Shown: positions 11,991 to 23,116 of the stretch, piece by piece | Layout: each line of letters begins with the position of its first letter | How positions within the stretch are numbered: position 1 is the first letter of the stretch | Source: Sordariomycetes sp. S80-01Y | Taxonomy: Eukaryota > Ascomycota > Sordariomycetes | Assembly (NCBI GenBank): GCA_037042185.1 | Contig: JAXQJY010000018.1 | Coordinates: 124,001-188,000 of the forward strand | Reading direction: 5' to 3' | DNA: 64,000 nucleotides | The notes under the pieces: generated by a model | Told to the model about the DNA's origin: nothing | The model's input: the letters and a program-made list of their open reading frames with translations, nothing else | Database searches by the model: none | Made by a program: the position numbers and the translations under genes

Positions 11991-14900
11991 ATGACCATGT
12001 CCGAACCAAAGGACATCAAAGATCCAAAAGACGAGCCCCCGGGCTACGTCGAAGCGCAGTTCCAGTCGGTCCTCACAGACGCCAGGAAAATCTACAGCCA
12101 ATCTTCGGGCAAGCACGACAACATCGACGAGTTCATGGCACCGACAATACGGTCGGTCGAAGAACTGAAAATGCGACTTGACTCGTCAAATCAGAACTTT
12201 TCCAACTTCCGCGCGAAGAGAGCTGGCCTCTTTGGAAGTCTTTCGGCGATGCTGAAGCCTGTGGAGCTCGTCGGGGAGGTTGTCACGGGTGCTACATCGG
12301 AAGTCTTCCCAGCTACGCAGAGTATTTTCTCGGCCGTCATGTTCCTGGTGAATGCGGCCAACAACGTCTCGACGACGTACGACTCCATCCAGGAGCTTTT
12401 CGACCAGCTCCGCGACTTCACTTCGAGGCTCAACGTCTACCTCCAGCACCAGATGTCGCCAGCGCTGAGAGAGAAGGTTGTCGAGATATTCAGTGCTCTT
12501 TTCGAAGTGCTCGTAATCGCGACCAAGCAGGTTCGCCGGGGCCGGGTCAAGTCCTACTTCCGCAACTTGTTCGGGGCAGACAGCCCTGTTGCCGATGCTC
12601 TGGACAAGCTTCAAAAGCTTACGCTGGGTGAGGAGAGACAGGTCTTGGCCGACACATACGGCGGGGTGTCGCAGATAAACACCAAGACCGACAGGGTGGA
12701 AAGCCTGGTAAAGCAAGTCAACGAGAACGTGCAAGAGTTGCGCAGCGAATACAAGGAGAGGACGAGCGTGGCACATCAGGACAAGCTGAGGGAGGTTCTT
12801 GAACCATCGCCCTTTCCAGAGGACTTCTACAACTCTTTCGATAAGTGTCGCGTGCCGGGTACTGGAGACTGGCTGCTGGAAGATAGCGGTTTGAAGTCGT
12901 GGATCGAGGGCGACACACGGTACCTCTGGCTGTCAGGCGCCCCAGGCGTCGGCAAGTCGTTCCTCGCCACACGACTGATAACCTGGGCGAACGACAAGCT
13001 CAGCCCTTCAGCTTACTTCTATTTCCGATCCAACAACCCCGAGACTCGGTCTGTCCTCCAGGCACTACGCGACGTGGCCTACCAGCTCAGCGAGAGCGAC
13101 GCATTCTACGGGAAGCAGATCGTCAAGAAGGTCCACAGTGCAGAGGACATCAAGACAATCCCAAGTGCATTCAGAAAGCTGTTCATCGAACCTTTCCAAG
13201 ACGATACCCGAGGTCGATCGCTGCACGTCTTCCTGGATGGCATCGACGAGGCCGAAGCTGGCGAGATTGAGGATTTCCTATCCCAACTAGGCCCTGGCGA
13301 GGACAAGTCTCGGCTGTCAGAAGGCAGGTCCAAAGTTTACTTTGCCCTGGTAGGGAGGTCGTACATGTCCGATATTGTCTCCTCCTACCTCGACCCGCCG
13401 AACAAGGAACAAACCTTGACCACAATACACGTTACCCCAGACCGTAATGCAAAGGATGTCCGGGCCTACATCGAGGACGGTGTGAACAACTCGCGCATCC
13501 TCAGCCGCAGCGGCGCAGATCTCAGGAAGGAAGTCATCGAAACCATGGAAAAGCGCGTTGACGGCCTCTTCATCCTCGCCAAGTTCATGCTCGCCGACGT
13601 CGACCGCAAACGCCGTCCGACCTCTATCCTCAAATCGCTGGAGTCCTTCCCCAAGGAAATCAACGGAGTGCTTAACACAACGCTCGTCAATCTTTCCAAC
13701 ACCATCACCGAGGAGGAAGCTGAGGACCTGAACGAGATGCTTCGCTGGACTGTCTGTGCGGAGCAGGCGTTGACGATGGAGCAGCTCGAGGCGGCGCTGA
13801 TACTGGCCTTTGGAGATCCGCCATTCCGGTTTGAAGACTCTCTCCGCGGACAGTATGCCTGTTTCTTTGAGCTTGAGCGAGAAGACGGTCTCACGACAGA
13901 CGATCTGGTTAAGGACCATGAACGTGAGCAACGGGCCAGACGTACCTCGACACCTACTGGCAGCCGACCCCGAAGGTCTAGCTCCGTAGGCAAGAAAGAT
14001 TCGCCCAGCCGCTCATCCATTTCTCCATCCCAGCGCCTGACAGAGACCAAGCGCCGGAGGACCTCGCCCGTAGCGCTTGAGACGAGCCCTATCCGAAACT
14101 ACTCGCCCTCGCGCAGCCCGGCGCATTCGGACCCAGAACGCGAGCTGGAATACCGATCCAAGAAGTCCACCACGGCCGTGACCTTCTTTCACGCGTCGGT
14201 GCGTGAGTATTTCCGCGACGAGGATACCACAGCCGCGACATCCAAGTCTGGTGGGCACAAGATCGGCTTCGACATCACGGATGCCAAAGTCCATGTCTTG
14301 GAGCGCTGCATGCGCATCTTCAACGACGCCGGGTGGTTCAATCGCGAGCAGCTCGGTAGCAGAAGATTCTCAATCAAGCAGTACGCTGCGTGGTACTGGC
14401 AGGAGCATCTTGCCGCCATCGACATGAGTCTGGTCAGCAAGGGAGACAAACAGACGATTGGTCGGTACGTGGCGGGTATGCTCATGGACGAGAACATCAT
14501 CTACGACTGGAGCATCATGTACGAGAAGAACGACGAAGGTCTTGAAGTTCTGACGGACCGCAACATCAGAGCCTTGCGAAAATGGATGTCGGATCCCGAC
14601 GTCCTCGCTGGCCTCGACGAGAAGCAGCGCGCTTGGGCTACGAAGGCCGTCGAGCATCCCGTGGGCATTTTCCAGAACATCGGCAGATTCTACGCGCGTG
14701 CATGGCTAGACGGTACTTTCGAGAGATACATCCCCACCAAGTTCTGCTTCAAGATCGTGCAGGCCATGGCCTTCATGGACGAAGGGTACAAATGGTCAGA
14801 CTCGCAATGTCACTGGTCCGACATCTCCATCACGAAGCGCATTGAGAAGGCCACAGCATGGGCTGGCTTCGACAAGACGGCGCATTGGTACAGACGCTTA

Positions 14901-16415
14901 GGCAGCACGTACCTCACTAACGGTATGCACGAGGTCGCTTTGGAGCATTTCAATGACGCGTTGAAGCTCGACCCCGGCAGCGTCGAGACCAACGGGCGGA
15001 AGGCCTACTGTCTGTCCAAGGGCAAGCAGTATGAGCACGCGCTGCATCTGGCCTTGAAGTGCGAAGGCACGGAGATGGAAATGATCAGAGCCGGCCAGCT
15101 GACGGCCCCGAAGCTGTCAGCGAGCAAGTGGCGCCTCTACAAGGACCAGCACCTCATCGCCCAATGCTACTACCGCGTCGGTGAGGTCGACAAGTCGATC
15201 GAGTACTTCCACCTCGCCATCATCAGCGCGGATGCCGCAAAGCTAGACTGGCGCGAACGATTCGAGCCCATCATCGGCTTCATGGAGGTCCTTGCGGCCG
15301 AGAACAAACATGCTGAGATGATGAAGCTTATTCAAGACCTGTCGCTTCAGGCCAGCGGCCCAAAGCAGGAGGTGAGCAGGATCGTCGACTTCCTGCTCGG
15401 CGAGCACAAGACGTCTATGGTGATGGACTGGATACCCAAGGCGGCCTGCAAGAGCGGGCAAGCTGAGTTCCTGATTGAACGGCTGGAAATGGCTATTGAC
15501 GTTGCGAGGGCCAAGAGGGACGCGCTCAAGGAACTATACCTGAGGCTTGCGGTGGGAACGACTTTCATCTACAACCAAGACTTGCCTGCCGCGATCGAGG
15601 TCTTCGAGCAGATATCCCTGGTGGAGTATCGCCCTAGGGGCAACGTTCCCACCAGACAGGCCCATGCCATATCGTTCCAGAAGCTTGCCTCCCTGTACAG
15701 GGCAATGGTCCTCCGAATCGGCGCGACCAGCTCCAACGCAGACCGTTGGATCGAGAAGCTCGAGAACGTCCAGGCCAAGCAGAACGCCCATCAGAACCGA
15801 GACATGCCCGCCTCCATGCTGGGCTCGGACGTCAACGCCGCGGCCATCTACCTCGCGCTCTTCTACCGTCTGAGGGGCAAGACGGAGGCGGCCGAGCATC
15901 TGCTCAGCGCACTCATCGTCGAGAGCTGCGAGATCCTGGAAGATGAAGACCTGCGCAACGACGAGTTCGCCCTAGAGAACCTTCTGAGACTGTTCATCGC
16001 GGGGGACGACGAGAAGAATGCCCGCGCGCTGGCCACGTCCATGAGGCGCATCAATCCCGAAGCTTCCATCTCGACACCCGGCGACTCGCCCGTGCAGCAG
16101 CGCGCCTACGTGGAGCCCAAGCTCCCCGACATCCAGAGCTCCAACCGCTCGTGCGCGCAGTGTCTGGAGATCATCTCGCCCAACATCGAGTTCTTCATGT
16201 GTCGCTTCTGCCTAGACTCGTACTGTAGGCGATGTGTGGAGAAGGTCATCAAGCCGGGCAAGGCGGAGAGCATCTGCAGGAGTGATCATGACTGGTTTGA
16301 CGTCCCACCCCTGGCGAGGAATCTGCACACAGGGCAGCTGCTGGTGGGAGGAGATGTGGTGGGTTTCGGGGAGTGGAAGGATGGGATCAGGAAGAGGTGG
16401 GAGAGAAGGCGATAA
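11991..16415 (+). CDS. NACHT-type STAND (NLR-like) protein with TPR-like region and C-terminal zinc finger
   Basis: Intronless, 1474 residues. Residues ~1-260 form a helical domain resembling the fungal STAND N-terminal 'Goodbye' domain. A NACHT-type NTPase follows, with Walker A GAPGVGKSFLAT near residue 317 and a Walker-B-like LHVFLDGIDEAE near 410. Residues ~640-715 are a low-complexity Ser/Pro/Arg linker with many SPS/SRS repeats. The C-terminal half (about 950-1340) is helical with TPR-like repeats, for example AHWYRRLGSTYLTNG. It ends with a Cys/His cluster (CAQC, CRFCLDSYCRRC, then C and H; residues ~1387-1435) like a ZZ/treble-clef zinc finger. Fungal NLR-like proteins are thought to act in allorecognition and non-self recognition; the ligand here is unknown. 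Domain names are by pattern recognition only. Confidence 0.85.
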   Translation: MTMSEPKDIKDPKDEPPGYVEAQFQSVLTDARKIYSQSSGKHDNIDEFMAPTIRSVEELKMRLDSSNQNFSNFRAKRAGLFGSLSAMLKPVELVGEVVTGATSEVFPATQSIFSAVMFLVNAANNVSTTYDSIQELFDQLRDFTSRLNVYLQHQMSPALREKVVEIFSALFEVLVIATKQVRRGRVKSYFRNLFGADSPVADALDKLQKLTLGEERQVLADTYGGVSQINTKTDRVESLVKQVNENVQELRSEYKERTSVAHQDKLREVLEPSPFPEDFYNSFDKCRVPGTGDWLLEDSGLKSWIEGDTRYLWLSGAPGVGKSFLATRLITWANDKLSPSAYFYFRSNNPETRSVLQALRDVAYQLSESDAFYGKQIVKKVHSAEDIKTIPSAFRKLFIEPFQDDTRGRSLHVFLDGIDEAEAGEIEDFLSQLGPGEDKSRLSEGRSKVYFALVGRSYMSDIVSSYLDPPNKEQTLTTIHVTPDRNAKDVRAYIEDGVNNSRILSRSGADLRKEVIETMEKRVDGLFILAKFMLADVDRKRRPTSILKSLESFPKEINGVLNTTLVNLSNTITEEEAEDLNEMLRWTVCAEQALTMEQLEAALILAFGDPPFRFEDSLRGQYACFFELEREDGLTTDDLVKDHEREQRARRTSTPTGSRPRRSSSVGKKDSPSRSSISPSQRLTETKRRRTSPVALETSPIRNYSPSRSPAHSDPERELEYRSKKSTTAVTFFHASVREYFRDEDTTAATSKSGGHKIGFDITDAKVHVLERCMRIFNDAGWFNREQLGSRRFSIKQYAAWYWQEHLAAIDMSLVSKGDKQTIGRYVAGMLMDENIIYDWSIMYEKNDEGLEVLTDRNIRALRKWMSDPDVLAGLDEKQRAWATKAVEHPVGIFQNIGRFYARAWLDGTFERYIPTKFCFKIVQAMAFMDEGYKWSDSQCHWSDISITKRIEKATAWAGFDKTAHWYRRLGSTYLTNGMHEVALEHFNDALKLDPGSVETNGRKAYCLSKGKQYEHALHLALKCEGTEMEMIRAGQLTAPKLSASKWRLYKDQHLIAQCYYRVGEVDKSIEYFHLAIISADAAKLDWRERFEPIIGFMEVLAAENKHAEMMKLIQDLSLQASGPKQEVSRIVDFLLGEHKTSMVMDWIPKAACKSGQAEFLIERLEMAIDVARAKRDALKELYLRLAVGTTFIYNQDLPAAIEVFEQISLVEYRPRGNVPTRQAHAISFQKLASLYRAMVLRIGATSSNADRWIEKLENVQAKQNAHQNRDMPASMLGSDVNAAAIYLALFYRLRGKTEAAEHLLSALIVESCEILEDEDLRNDEFALENLLRLFIAGDDEKNARALATSMRRINPEASISTPGDSPVQQRAYVEPKLPDIQSSNRSCAQCLEIISPNIEFFMCRFCLDSYCRRCVEKVIKPGKAESICRSDHDWFDVPPLARNLHTGQLLVGGDVVGFGEWKDGIRKRWERRR

Positions 16416-18517
16416 AGAAATGATAATGATGATTGCATGAAGAGCATTTACATTGGGCCGGCGTTCGCTTCTCATAGAGTATTCAATATATCTCGTTTAC
16501 TGAATCATATCTCACTTGCAAGTTCGTGTAGTCAATCCCAGCAGGCTTTTCCCTGTATCAATGGGCATATTGGGCAGAAGTTGTTGAGTTACTCTTGGCC
16601 CTGCGTTTGGACCGTCAAGGCCGACAGTCGTAGCTGACCGTGGGACCAAGGACAGCAAGCATCAAGTGGCATTGGATGCAATGCTGTATGGGACGAACTC
16701 TCCGGGACCGACGCTACGGAGTCACCGCGAGCATAAGAGTTGCGCCTAGAATCACATCGCTGATTGTCCTCCTTGGCCGCAACGTTTCAGAAAGCATCTG
16801 CAACTCCATCTCTTCGATCACTGCCCCGCCGCATCCGAGTCTGGATCTTGCGTGGATATCCCCCGAGCCAGACTACCTGCTCGCCAAGCTCGTGCCAACT
16901 CTATCAGGGCCGAAGGGAAGCGTCTAGGCCCAACCGGTGTGTGGGATTGCCGCGCCTATAGAGAGCTATGGAGAATGTTGTCGGCTCTCGCACCTGGGTA
17001 GAGGCCTCGGCTAGCCGATGCGGAGTTTGATACACGAGACGAAACTAAACCGGTCGTGAAACATGGCCGCATGGTTCTTGAAATGGCCTAGATTTGCCCA
17101 GCAGGGGTGTTGCAATGACCGTGCGGGCCATTCGGGGGTTTCTTGTTCCCATCTGTCAATGGTGTTGGATTCCCGCATCCAAAGTCAGCCAAGAAGCCCA
17201 AGTCGGTCAATTACAATGTCCAAAGGTGTGATACTGCTTTCACTGCCTCTGAGCACACCGTCCACACTGCCAATGCCGAAGGATTCGATGTCTCGGCCGC
17301 GCTGCATCTACTCGCCATGACGTAGTTCCGACACCCGAGTACAACCTTAAACCGATGGATTCTGCGAAGCGATTATCTGATCAATAGTATTGATCCCTAT
17401 ATGTACGTCCAAGTCCCAAGACATCTTCGACTCGGGACCGAAATGGTTGTCGAGATCGTATTGCGACGGAGGTCATCCCCACACAGGGAGCACCATTCAT
17501 GCTCGCCAACCACCGTCCGCACAGGTCACGCCAATACGCTGCCACGCCAGACCTGCGAGGCCCGTCGACAGCGAGGAATGGAGAGCATCAAAGGATTGCA
17601 CGGAGATCTCGGCTCATGAATCATTTTGTCTTGGGGCCCTCGGCAGGACTGACTTGGCGGGGAGAGCGCACCCCCACTGGACGGAATGTACTTCTTCCAC
17701 AGCTTCTCGAAAGAGAAATGGGCCGAACCGGAAGAGCGCGAGACAACGTCCGTAGCGTGATCGCATGACGGAGCAAATGGAGACGAAACGGACGCACCAC
17801 GAGGCGCTTCCGTCTGGTCTGAGGTCTTACCATGTCGTAATATCGTTTCTGAAGCCCAGCGCGGTGACTGTCAGTCTGTAAGGCAGGTAGGCAGTCAGTC
17901 AGTCACTAATAGAGATCGTTGATGTCTTTATCGAACCCCTGGATGCGAATCCCTCGGGCCCCTGTCCATGACGATCGCACGTGAAGATCCCACTCAGATG
18001 CCACGCTCGGCCGTGACACAGTCTATCCAAATCGGAAGCGCTCTCTTCGCGTCCCAATTCAGTGCTCGCCAGAACCCGTTTGACTCTTCCATTCTTTTCC
18101 TGAACGAGCCAAGCACCCACGAGTTTCCCCGCATCGTCGTCACTCACCTTCATCCTCCCAAGTCGGCCCGTCATCGGGGTCTAGCCAGATCCAGTAGCTG
18201 GAACACCCAATTGCCTCTTCCCATTGGCCATTCCCTTAAATTCACCCAGGATCTGGCTGGCCAGTGACACCCCCTCGTCCCTCCGCATTCTCGAGGCGTG
18301 GCTGTCTCAAGTGCCGCGCCATCTGGCGTCCGCGAGCCACTGAGCGAGTGCAACCCTCAATCTGAACCCGGACCGACGAGGAGGCGCCTTGTGACGGGTG
18401 GCAGGGATGGCCTGCCATTAGGAGTATCCGCTTCCTTTGACGTCGCGACGCATGAGTGCCGATCTGAGATGGAGAAGGGGTTTGCTCGTGGGCTGAGCGT
18501 CGTGGTTGAAACACAGA
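16416..18517. other. 2.1 kb intergenic, no gene seen
   Basis: Separates the STAND gene from the alpha-amylase. Open frames up to 139 codons occur on both strands but have no family motif and no plausible splice partners. A small AGTC-rich iteration (GTAGGCAGTCAGTCAGTCA) lies near 17887. No mobile-element features. Confidence 0.5.
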
Positions 18518-18523
18518 TATAAA
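18518..18523 (+). promoter_or_regulatory. TATA box of the alpha-amylase gene
   Basis: TATAAA lies 108 bp upstream of the ATG at 18626, with a pyrimidine-rich leader (CCTCTTCCACTTCTCC) in between, typical of strongly expressed secreted-hydrolase genes in filamentous fungi. Confidence 0.45.
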
Positions 18524-18625
18524 CGTCGCGCCCGTCCCCTCCAGATTTCACAGAACAGACCAACTCGGCAGGCCAGATCCTCTTCCACTTCTCCATTCCC
18601 CAGGCATCTTTGTTGCTCCTCCAAG

Positions 18626-20066
18626 ATGAGATCCTTCACCACCGCACTGTCGTCGGCCATCGCGCTGTCGGGGCTGGCCCTGGCTGCCGACAAGGAGGCC
18701 TGGAAGTCTCGTAACATTTACTTCGTGCTCACCGATCGCATCGCCCGCGACGGCGGCGACACTGGCGGCAGCGCATGCGGCAACTTGGGCAACTACTGCG
18801 GTGGCACCTGGGCTGGTCTCGAGGGCAAGCTGGACTACATCCAGGGCATGGGCTTCGACGCCATCTGGTTGACGCCCGTCGTTTCAAGTGAGTTGATCTC
18901 CCGCATGCTACGACAGGATGCATAAGCTGACAGCACTAGACACCGAGGGTGGCTACCACGGCTACTGGGCCAACGACCTGTACAGCGTCAACGAGAACTA
19001 CGGCACGGCCGAGGACCTCAAGAGCCTCGTCAACGCGGCCCACGACAAGGGCATGTACATCATGGCCGACGTCGTCGCCAACCACATGGGCGAGGGCGAC
19101 ATCTCCACCTACGCCCCCGAGCCGCTCAACCAGCAGTCCTCGTACCACAGCGAGTGCGAGATCAACTACGACGACCAGAACTCGGTCGAGACGTGCTGGA
19201 TCGCCGGGCTGCCCGACATCAAGACCACGGACGAGACCATCCGCAACACCATGTACGAGTGGATCTCGTGGCTCGTCAGCGAGTACGGCTTCGACGGCCT
19301 GAGGCTGGACACGGTCAAGCACGTCGAGAAGGACTTCTGGTCCGGCTTCTCCGAGGCCAGCGGCGTCTACACCGTCGGCGAGGTCTGGGACGGCGGCGTG
19401 GACTACCTGGCCGGCTACGACGGCCTCATGGGCGGCCTGCTCGACTACGCCACCTACTACCCCACGAACCGCTTCTACCGCCAGGAGGGCTCCTCGCAGG
19501 ACATCGCCGACATGATCACCCAGGTGGGCTCGTCCTTTGCCGACCCGGCCGCCCTCGCCTCGTTCCTCGACAACCACGACAACGCGCGCTGGCTGAGCCA
19601 GACGCCCGACACGGTGCTCTTCAAGAACGCCCTCGTCTTCGTCATGCTCTCGCGCGGCATCCCCATCGTCTACTACGGCTCCGAGCAGGGCTACGCCGGC
19701 GGCAACGACCCGCAGAACCGCGAGGACCTCTGGCGCAGCAACTTCAACACGGACGCCGACCTGTACAAGTTCATCGCAGCCGTCAGCAACGCCAAGTCCG
19801 CCGCCGGCGGCCTGGGCGGCAACGACCACGAGACCCTCTACACCTCCGACAACGGCTACGCCTGGTCGCGCGGGGGCGGTGACCTGATCGCCCTGACCAC
19901 CAACGGCGGCGAGGGCACCGGAGGCGAGCACTGCTTCAACACCGGCATCAACAATGGTTCGTGGGACATCATGCTCGGTGGCTCGGGCTCTGTCTCTTCG
20001 GACGGCAGTGGCCAGGTCTGTCTGACCGTCGAGTACGGTCTTCCGGTTGTCATCGTTGCCGCGTAA
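18626..20066 (+). CDS. secreted alpha-amylase (GH13)
   Basis: 462 residues from exons 18626-18887 and 18940-20066. A signal peptide ends near LSGLALA. The GH13 signature regions are all present: DVVANHMG (region I), GLRLDTVKHV (II, nucleophile Asp), GEVWDG (III, acid/base Glu) and FLDNHDN (IV, third carboxylate). It hydrolyses internal alpha-1,4 bonds of starch outside the cell. It ends shortly after the beta-sandwich C domain, so no starch-binding module is attached. Third positions are almost entirely G or C, which suggests high expression and opens long antisense frames (up to 396 codons) that are not genes. Intron 18888-18939 is phase 1. The gene converges on the metalloreductase gene. 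Confidence 0.95.
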
Positions 20067-20412
20067 AGGGTGAAGAAGAGGGTGAGAGTGCACATAGCAA
20101 TCAGTAGTAAATAAGATCACGAACATACTCTGCGAATGAACTTTAAGATCCCAAGTGAACAGGAACCTGTAAACGAGACCCTACGAACGAGAACCTGTGA
20201 ACAGTATCTCAACTTCCCAATCATTAAGCTAGAAAATAAGATCAAGGACATGCTCTACGGGGGGATTTTCGACATCCAGACTATTTCAGAGTCTACAAAC
20301 AGCGGGCGAATCTCATAATCACTTGAATTCGAGGGCTGCATGTGCCAAATGGTCTTAAATGAGAAAGGGGGTATCAAATTCATTCGCTCGCTGTCTATGT
20401 TCGGTTTCCAAA
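20067..20412. other. shared 3' region of convergent genes
   Basis: 346 bp between the stop codons of the alpha-amylase (+) and the metalloreductase (-). It is AT-richer than its surroundings, with an AGTAAATAAGATCACGAAC stretch and a near-repeat at about 20230. Contains the two terminators. No gene. Confidence 0.5.
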
Positions 20413-22401
20413 TCACCACTCTAACCTGTCATCGCACATCAGCCTGACGTCAAACCTCTCCTCGCCGGCCCAGACCTTGCTACCTGAGTTACAGGAGGCG
20501 ACAATCGTCCGCAGGTCGCTGATCATGCCGCCAGGTCCACTAGCAAACACGGTCGTCGGCCCTGAGGTCGTAGCGGCAACAAAACCATGCACCAGCTTGG
20601 GCAGGTCCGGGTGCCTGTCGACGTCGACGACGGCGCCGCCGATCTTGCGGACGGGAACCTCGTCGGCGCAGTCGCAGCAGCCTGCATCGCCGGATGAGGA
20701 GCTGGACGAGCCGTTCTTGTCCTCGGCCGTGGCGGTGATGGCGTCTTTGGCTTCGGACTTCTCGAGGTCGCTGACCGAGGGGGTCTGGCTGCCGACGTCG
20801 CGGGTGGCGTAGAGCCTGACCTTGAGGTTCAGAGCCTTCTGGACCTTGTGCAGGAGGTCGAGCTCCTCGCGCACCCACTCGGCGTTGCTGGCGTGGCGCA
20901 TGGCCCAGATGAGCTCGATCTGGCGGTTGGGCGAGATGGCGCGGCGGGAGAGCTCGAGCAGGATTGGCAGGACGTAGGTGATGCCCGTGCCGCCGGCGAC
21001 GCAGATGATGTTGGTCGACGGGGTGTAGTCGGCCATGTTCTGCTCGCCGTACGGGCCCGTCATGATGATGTCGGTCGACGGCGCCATGCCGTCGGCGAGC
21101 TTCTTGGCCGCCAGCTCGGCAATCTTCTTGGTCTCGCCCTGCTTGGCGCGGAGGAGGTAGGAGTGCCTGACCTTGCCGTTGCGGACGACGGGGGCGTTGA
21201 GTGGGGTGAAGGGGTGTGACTGCCAGATGCTGCTCTCGGTGAAGCAAAGGTAGAAGTGCTGGCCGATGGCCCAGGCGTCCTGGTCGTTCTCGAGATCCAT
21301 GCGGACGACGTCGCCTCGCTCGGAGTCGGGGAAGAAGGTGATGGCGGCGGGGCTGGTGCGGAAGCCCATGTTGCCGCACGGGAGGCGGTGGTAGTGTAGC
21401 AGCGCGGTGCGGATCAGACGGGCGCCGCGGTCCGCGAACCAGAAGAGCAGGGCCGGGAGGAGGAAGCACTTGAGCTGGGCCCAGTGAGCCCAGCAGGCGC
21501 CGATGTAGACCATGGCGAGGACGTAGTGCAGCTTGCGGAAGGTCTCGTAGCCGGTCATGCGGATGCCCCAGGGGGTGCTGAGGAGGAAGATGGCCGTCAG
21601 GAGGATCATGGCCACGATGCCCCAGATCATGTAGGTCTGGGTGATCCACTCGACAGCCACCGTCGGCTGGGGCTGGTAGAGGCGGATCTCAATGACGCAC
21701 CAGCCGATGGTGTGGAGGGCGCTCTGGACGAAGATGACGTATCCGAGCCAGCGGTGGAGGAAGTTGAAGCTCTGGTAGGGCACGCCGAGCAGCAAGGAGA
21801 GGATGGACTCGCGGGCGGCCAGCATGACGCTCAGGGGAGTCAGGGCGTAGGCCAGGACACCGATGCGGTCACTCCAGGGACCGAGCGAGGTTCGCGTGTT
21901 GTAGACGCCCGGCATGTCGGAGACGGGGGTGACCCAGGTCTTGTAGGTGATGCCGACGAAGGTGAAGATGGTCAGGTAGACGCAGAAGGCGGCAAAGACG
22001 TAGACCTGGAAGCGCGTGGTGCGGCCAAAGACGACCCTCAGCGCATCAGGGAGCAGATAGGCCCTGGTGAAGGAAGCGATAGCGTTTCGCATTTTCCGCA
22101 GACCACCTGGTCGTGCATGGACGGGCTCGTTCTTCTCGTTGTCGATGACGATGGACGTGGAAAAGGAGTCTGGTCTCCCAACATGGCGCAGGAGGGTCCA
22201 GACGAAGATGATTCCCAGCAACGTCAGCCAGAGCACTCCAGAGTAGATCATTCCGATATCGTGGGATCCGTAGACGACATCCAGGTACTCGCAAGACCCG
22301 GGGTCGTTTGTGCAGGGCACGACGCGGTCGGCGTAGCCCCAGTGGGGGACAACGGACTCGGCCGCATCATGGTCCTGGATGTGGCGGATGTTGAGGTCCA
22401 T
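20413..22401 (-). CDS. ferric/cupric-chelate reductase (FRE family)
   Basis: Intronless, 662 residues. A multi-helix ferric-reductase transmembrane domain spans ~50-340, with haem-ligand histidines in FLHRWLGYV and ALHTIGW and in KLHYVL and WAHW. An FAD-binding HPFTPLNAP motif and an NAD(P)H-binding VAGGTGITYV motif follow. A Ser-rich, Cys-containing insert (GDAGCCDCADE) sits in the cytosolic half and might bind metal. The protein would carry electrons from NADPH across the plasma membrane to reduce Fe(III) or Cu(II) before uptake. It is divergent from a Ctr copper transporter 715 bp away, so cupric reduction is at least as likely as ferric. A NOX is less likely because of the family-typical N-terminal extension. 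Confidence 0.92.
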   Translation of the reverse strand: MDLNIRHIQDHDAAESVVPHWGYADRVVPCTNDPGSCEYLDVVYGSHDIGMIYSGVLWLTLLGIIFVWTLLRHVGRPDSFSTSIVIDNEKNEPVHARPGGLRKMRNAIASFTRAYLLPDALRVVFGRTTRFQVYVFAAFCVYLTIFTFVGITYKTWVTPVSDMPGVYNTRTSLGPWSDRIGVLAYALTPLSVMLAARESILSLLLGVPYQSFNFLHRWLGYVIFVQSALHTIGWCVIEIRLYQPQPTVAVEWITQTYMIWGIVAMILLTAIFLLSTPWGIRMTGYETFRKLHYVLAMVYIGACWAHWAQLKCFLLPALLFWFADRGARLIRTALLHYHRLPCGNMGFRTSPAAITFFPDSERGDVVRMDLENDQDAWAIGQHFYLCFTESSIWQSHPFTPLNAPVVRNGKVRHSYLLRAKQGETKKIAELAAKKLADGMAPSTDIIMTGPYGEQNMADYTPSTNIICVAGGTGITYVLPILLELSRRAISPNRQIELIWAMRHASNAEWVREELDLLHKVQKALNLKVRLYATRDVGSQTPSVSDLEKSEAKDAITATAEDKNGSSSSSSGDAGCCDCADEVPVRKIGGAVVDVDRHPDLPKLVHGFVAATTSGPTTVFASGPGGMISDLRTIVASCNSGSKVWAGEERFDVRLMCDDRLEW

Positions 22402-23116
22402 TGCGACTGACGATGTGTGCAGTTGATGTCGACAGTCTTGCCTCAGGGTGGGTATAAAGAAGGAGAGGGAGGAAGGATGAAGAGGGTTGGAGGTGAGGTG
22501 ATGTGAGGTGAGGTCGAGGAGGAGGAGGACAGGACAGGACTGGACGCCATTTCTACGATCCGAGAATTAGAGTAATTATTTTAGCTCTGGATCTGGACCC
22601 TCCCCGTTGGTTCCGTCTTTCCTGATGCGACGCTTCCTGGTCTCGGCATCTCGAAACTTGCTCGTAACAAACCGTCCCCTCCGTCGTCGAAACAAGGCGA
22701 GCAATCAGAGGATATCTGTTAGTGAGCAAGAATGAGCAAGTTTCTCAGGGTGCACCTGCTGCACGAAAGTCCACTTTGTGGGGTTTAGCGCCATCGAGGC
22801 CCCGGAAGGGCTCCACTGCGGCGGCGATGCCAAGTCCTGTTAAAACATCTGCCCCGCCGTCACCGGATTGCTTATCACCATCGCGAAACGCCCTCAATTG
22901 GCCTCAGGTCTGGGCGTCGCCTCTCCGTCGCTTCTTCTTTCCAACCATTGACCGGCACTTGAACCTTTTGTCTGCCCTTCTGGTCCACGACAGCGTCGAC
23001 TTGACTTGACTTGACGACTTTACGACCTGGGCTGCCCCTCAGAGGATAACATTACCAACACTCGTCGCTCGACACGACGCATCGCAGCTTCAACCACCTT
23101 CAACACAACCGCCAAC
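22402..23116. promoter_or_regulatory. bidirectional promoter, metalloreductase / copper transporter
   Basis: 715 bp between divergent start codons. It holds a purine-rich GAGGT/GAGGA microsatellite (about 22490-22530), two tandem TGAGCAAG boxes (22723-22740), a TTGCTC on the other side near 22660 and a CTTGA iteration near 22997. Co-regulation of the two genes by metal status is inferred. Confidence 0.6.
22723..22740. promoter_or_regulatory. tandem TGAGCAAG boxes, possible copper-response element
   Basis: Two identical TGAGCAAG words start 10 bp apart, one helical turn. The reverse complement CTTGCTCA shares the GCTCA core of the Mac1-type copper-deficiency element (yeast TTTGCTCA). The site lies between a metalloreductase and a Ctr transporter. 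Function is inferred. Confidence 0.4.

Noticed and set aside
18936-20126. 396-codon minus-strand open frame opposite the alpha-amylase
   Set aside because: It is the antisense of a strongly GC3-biased gene; Val/Asp/Gly-rich sequence without motifs.
21484-22410. 308-codon plus-strand open frame opposite the metalloreductase
   Set aside because: Antisense shadow of the real gene; low-complexity Asp/Gly/Val composition.
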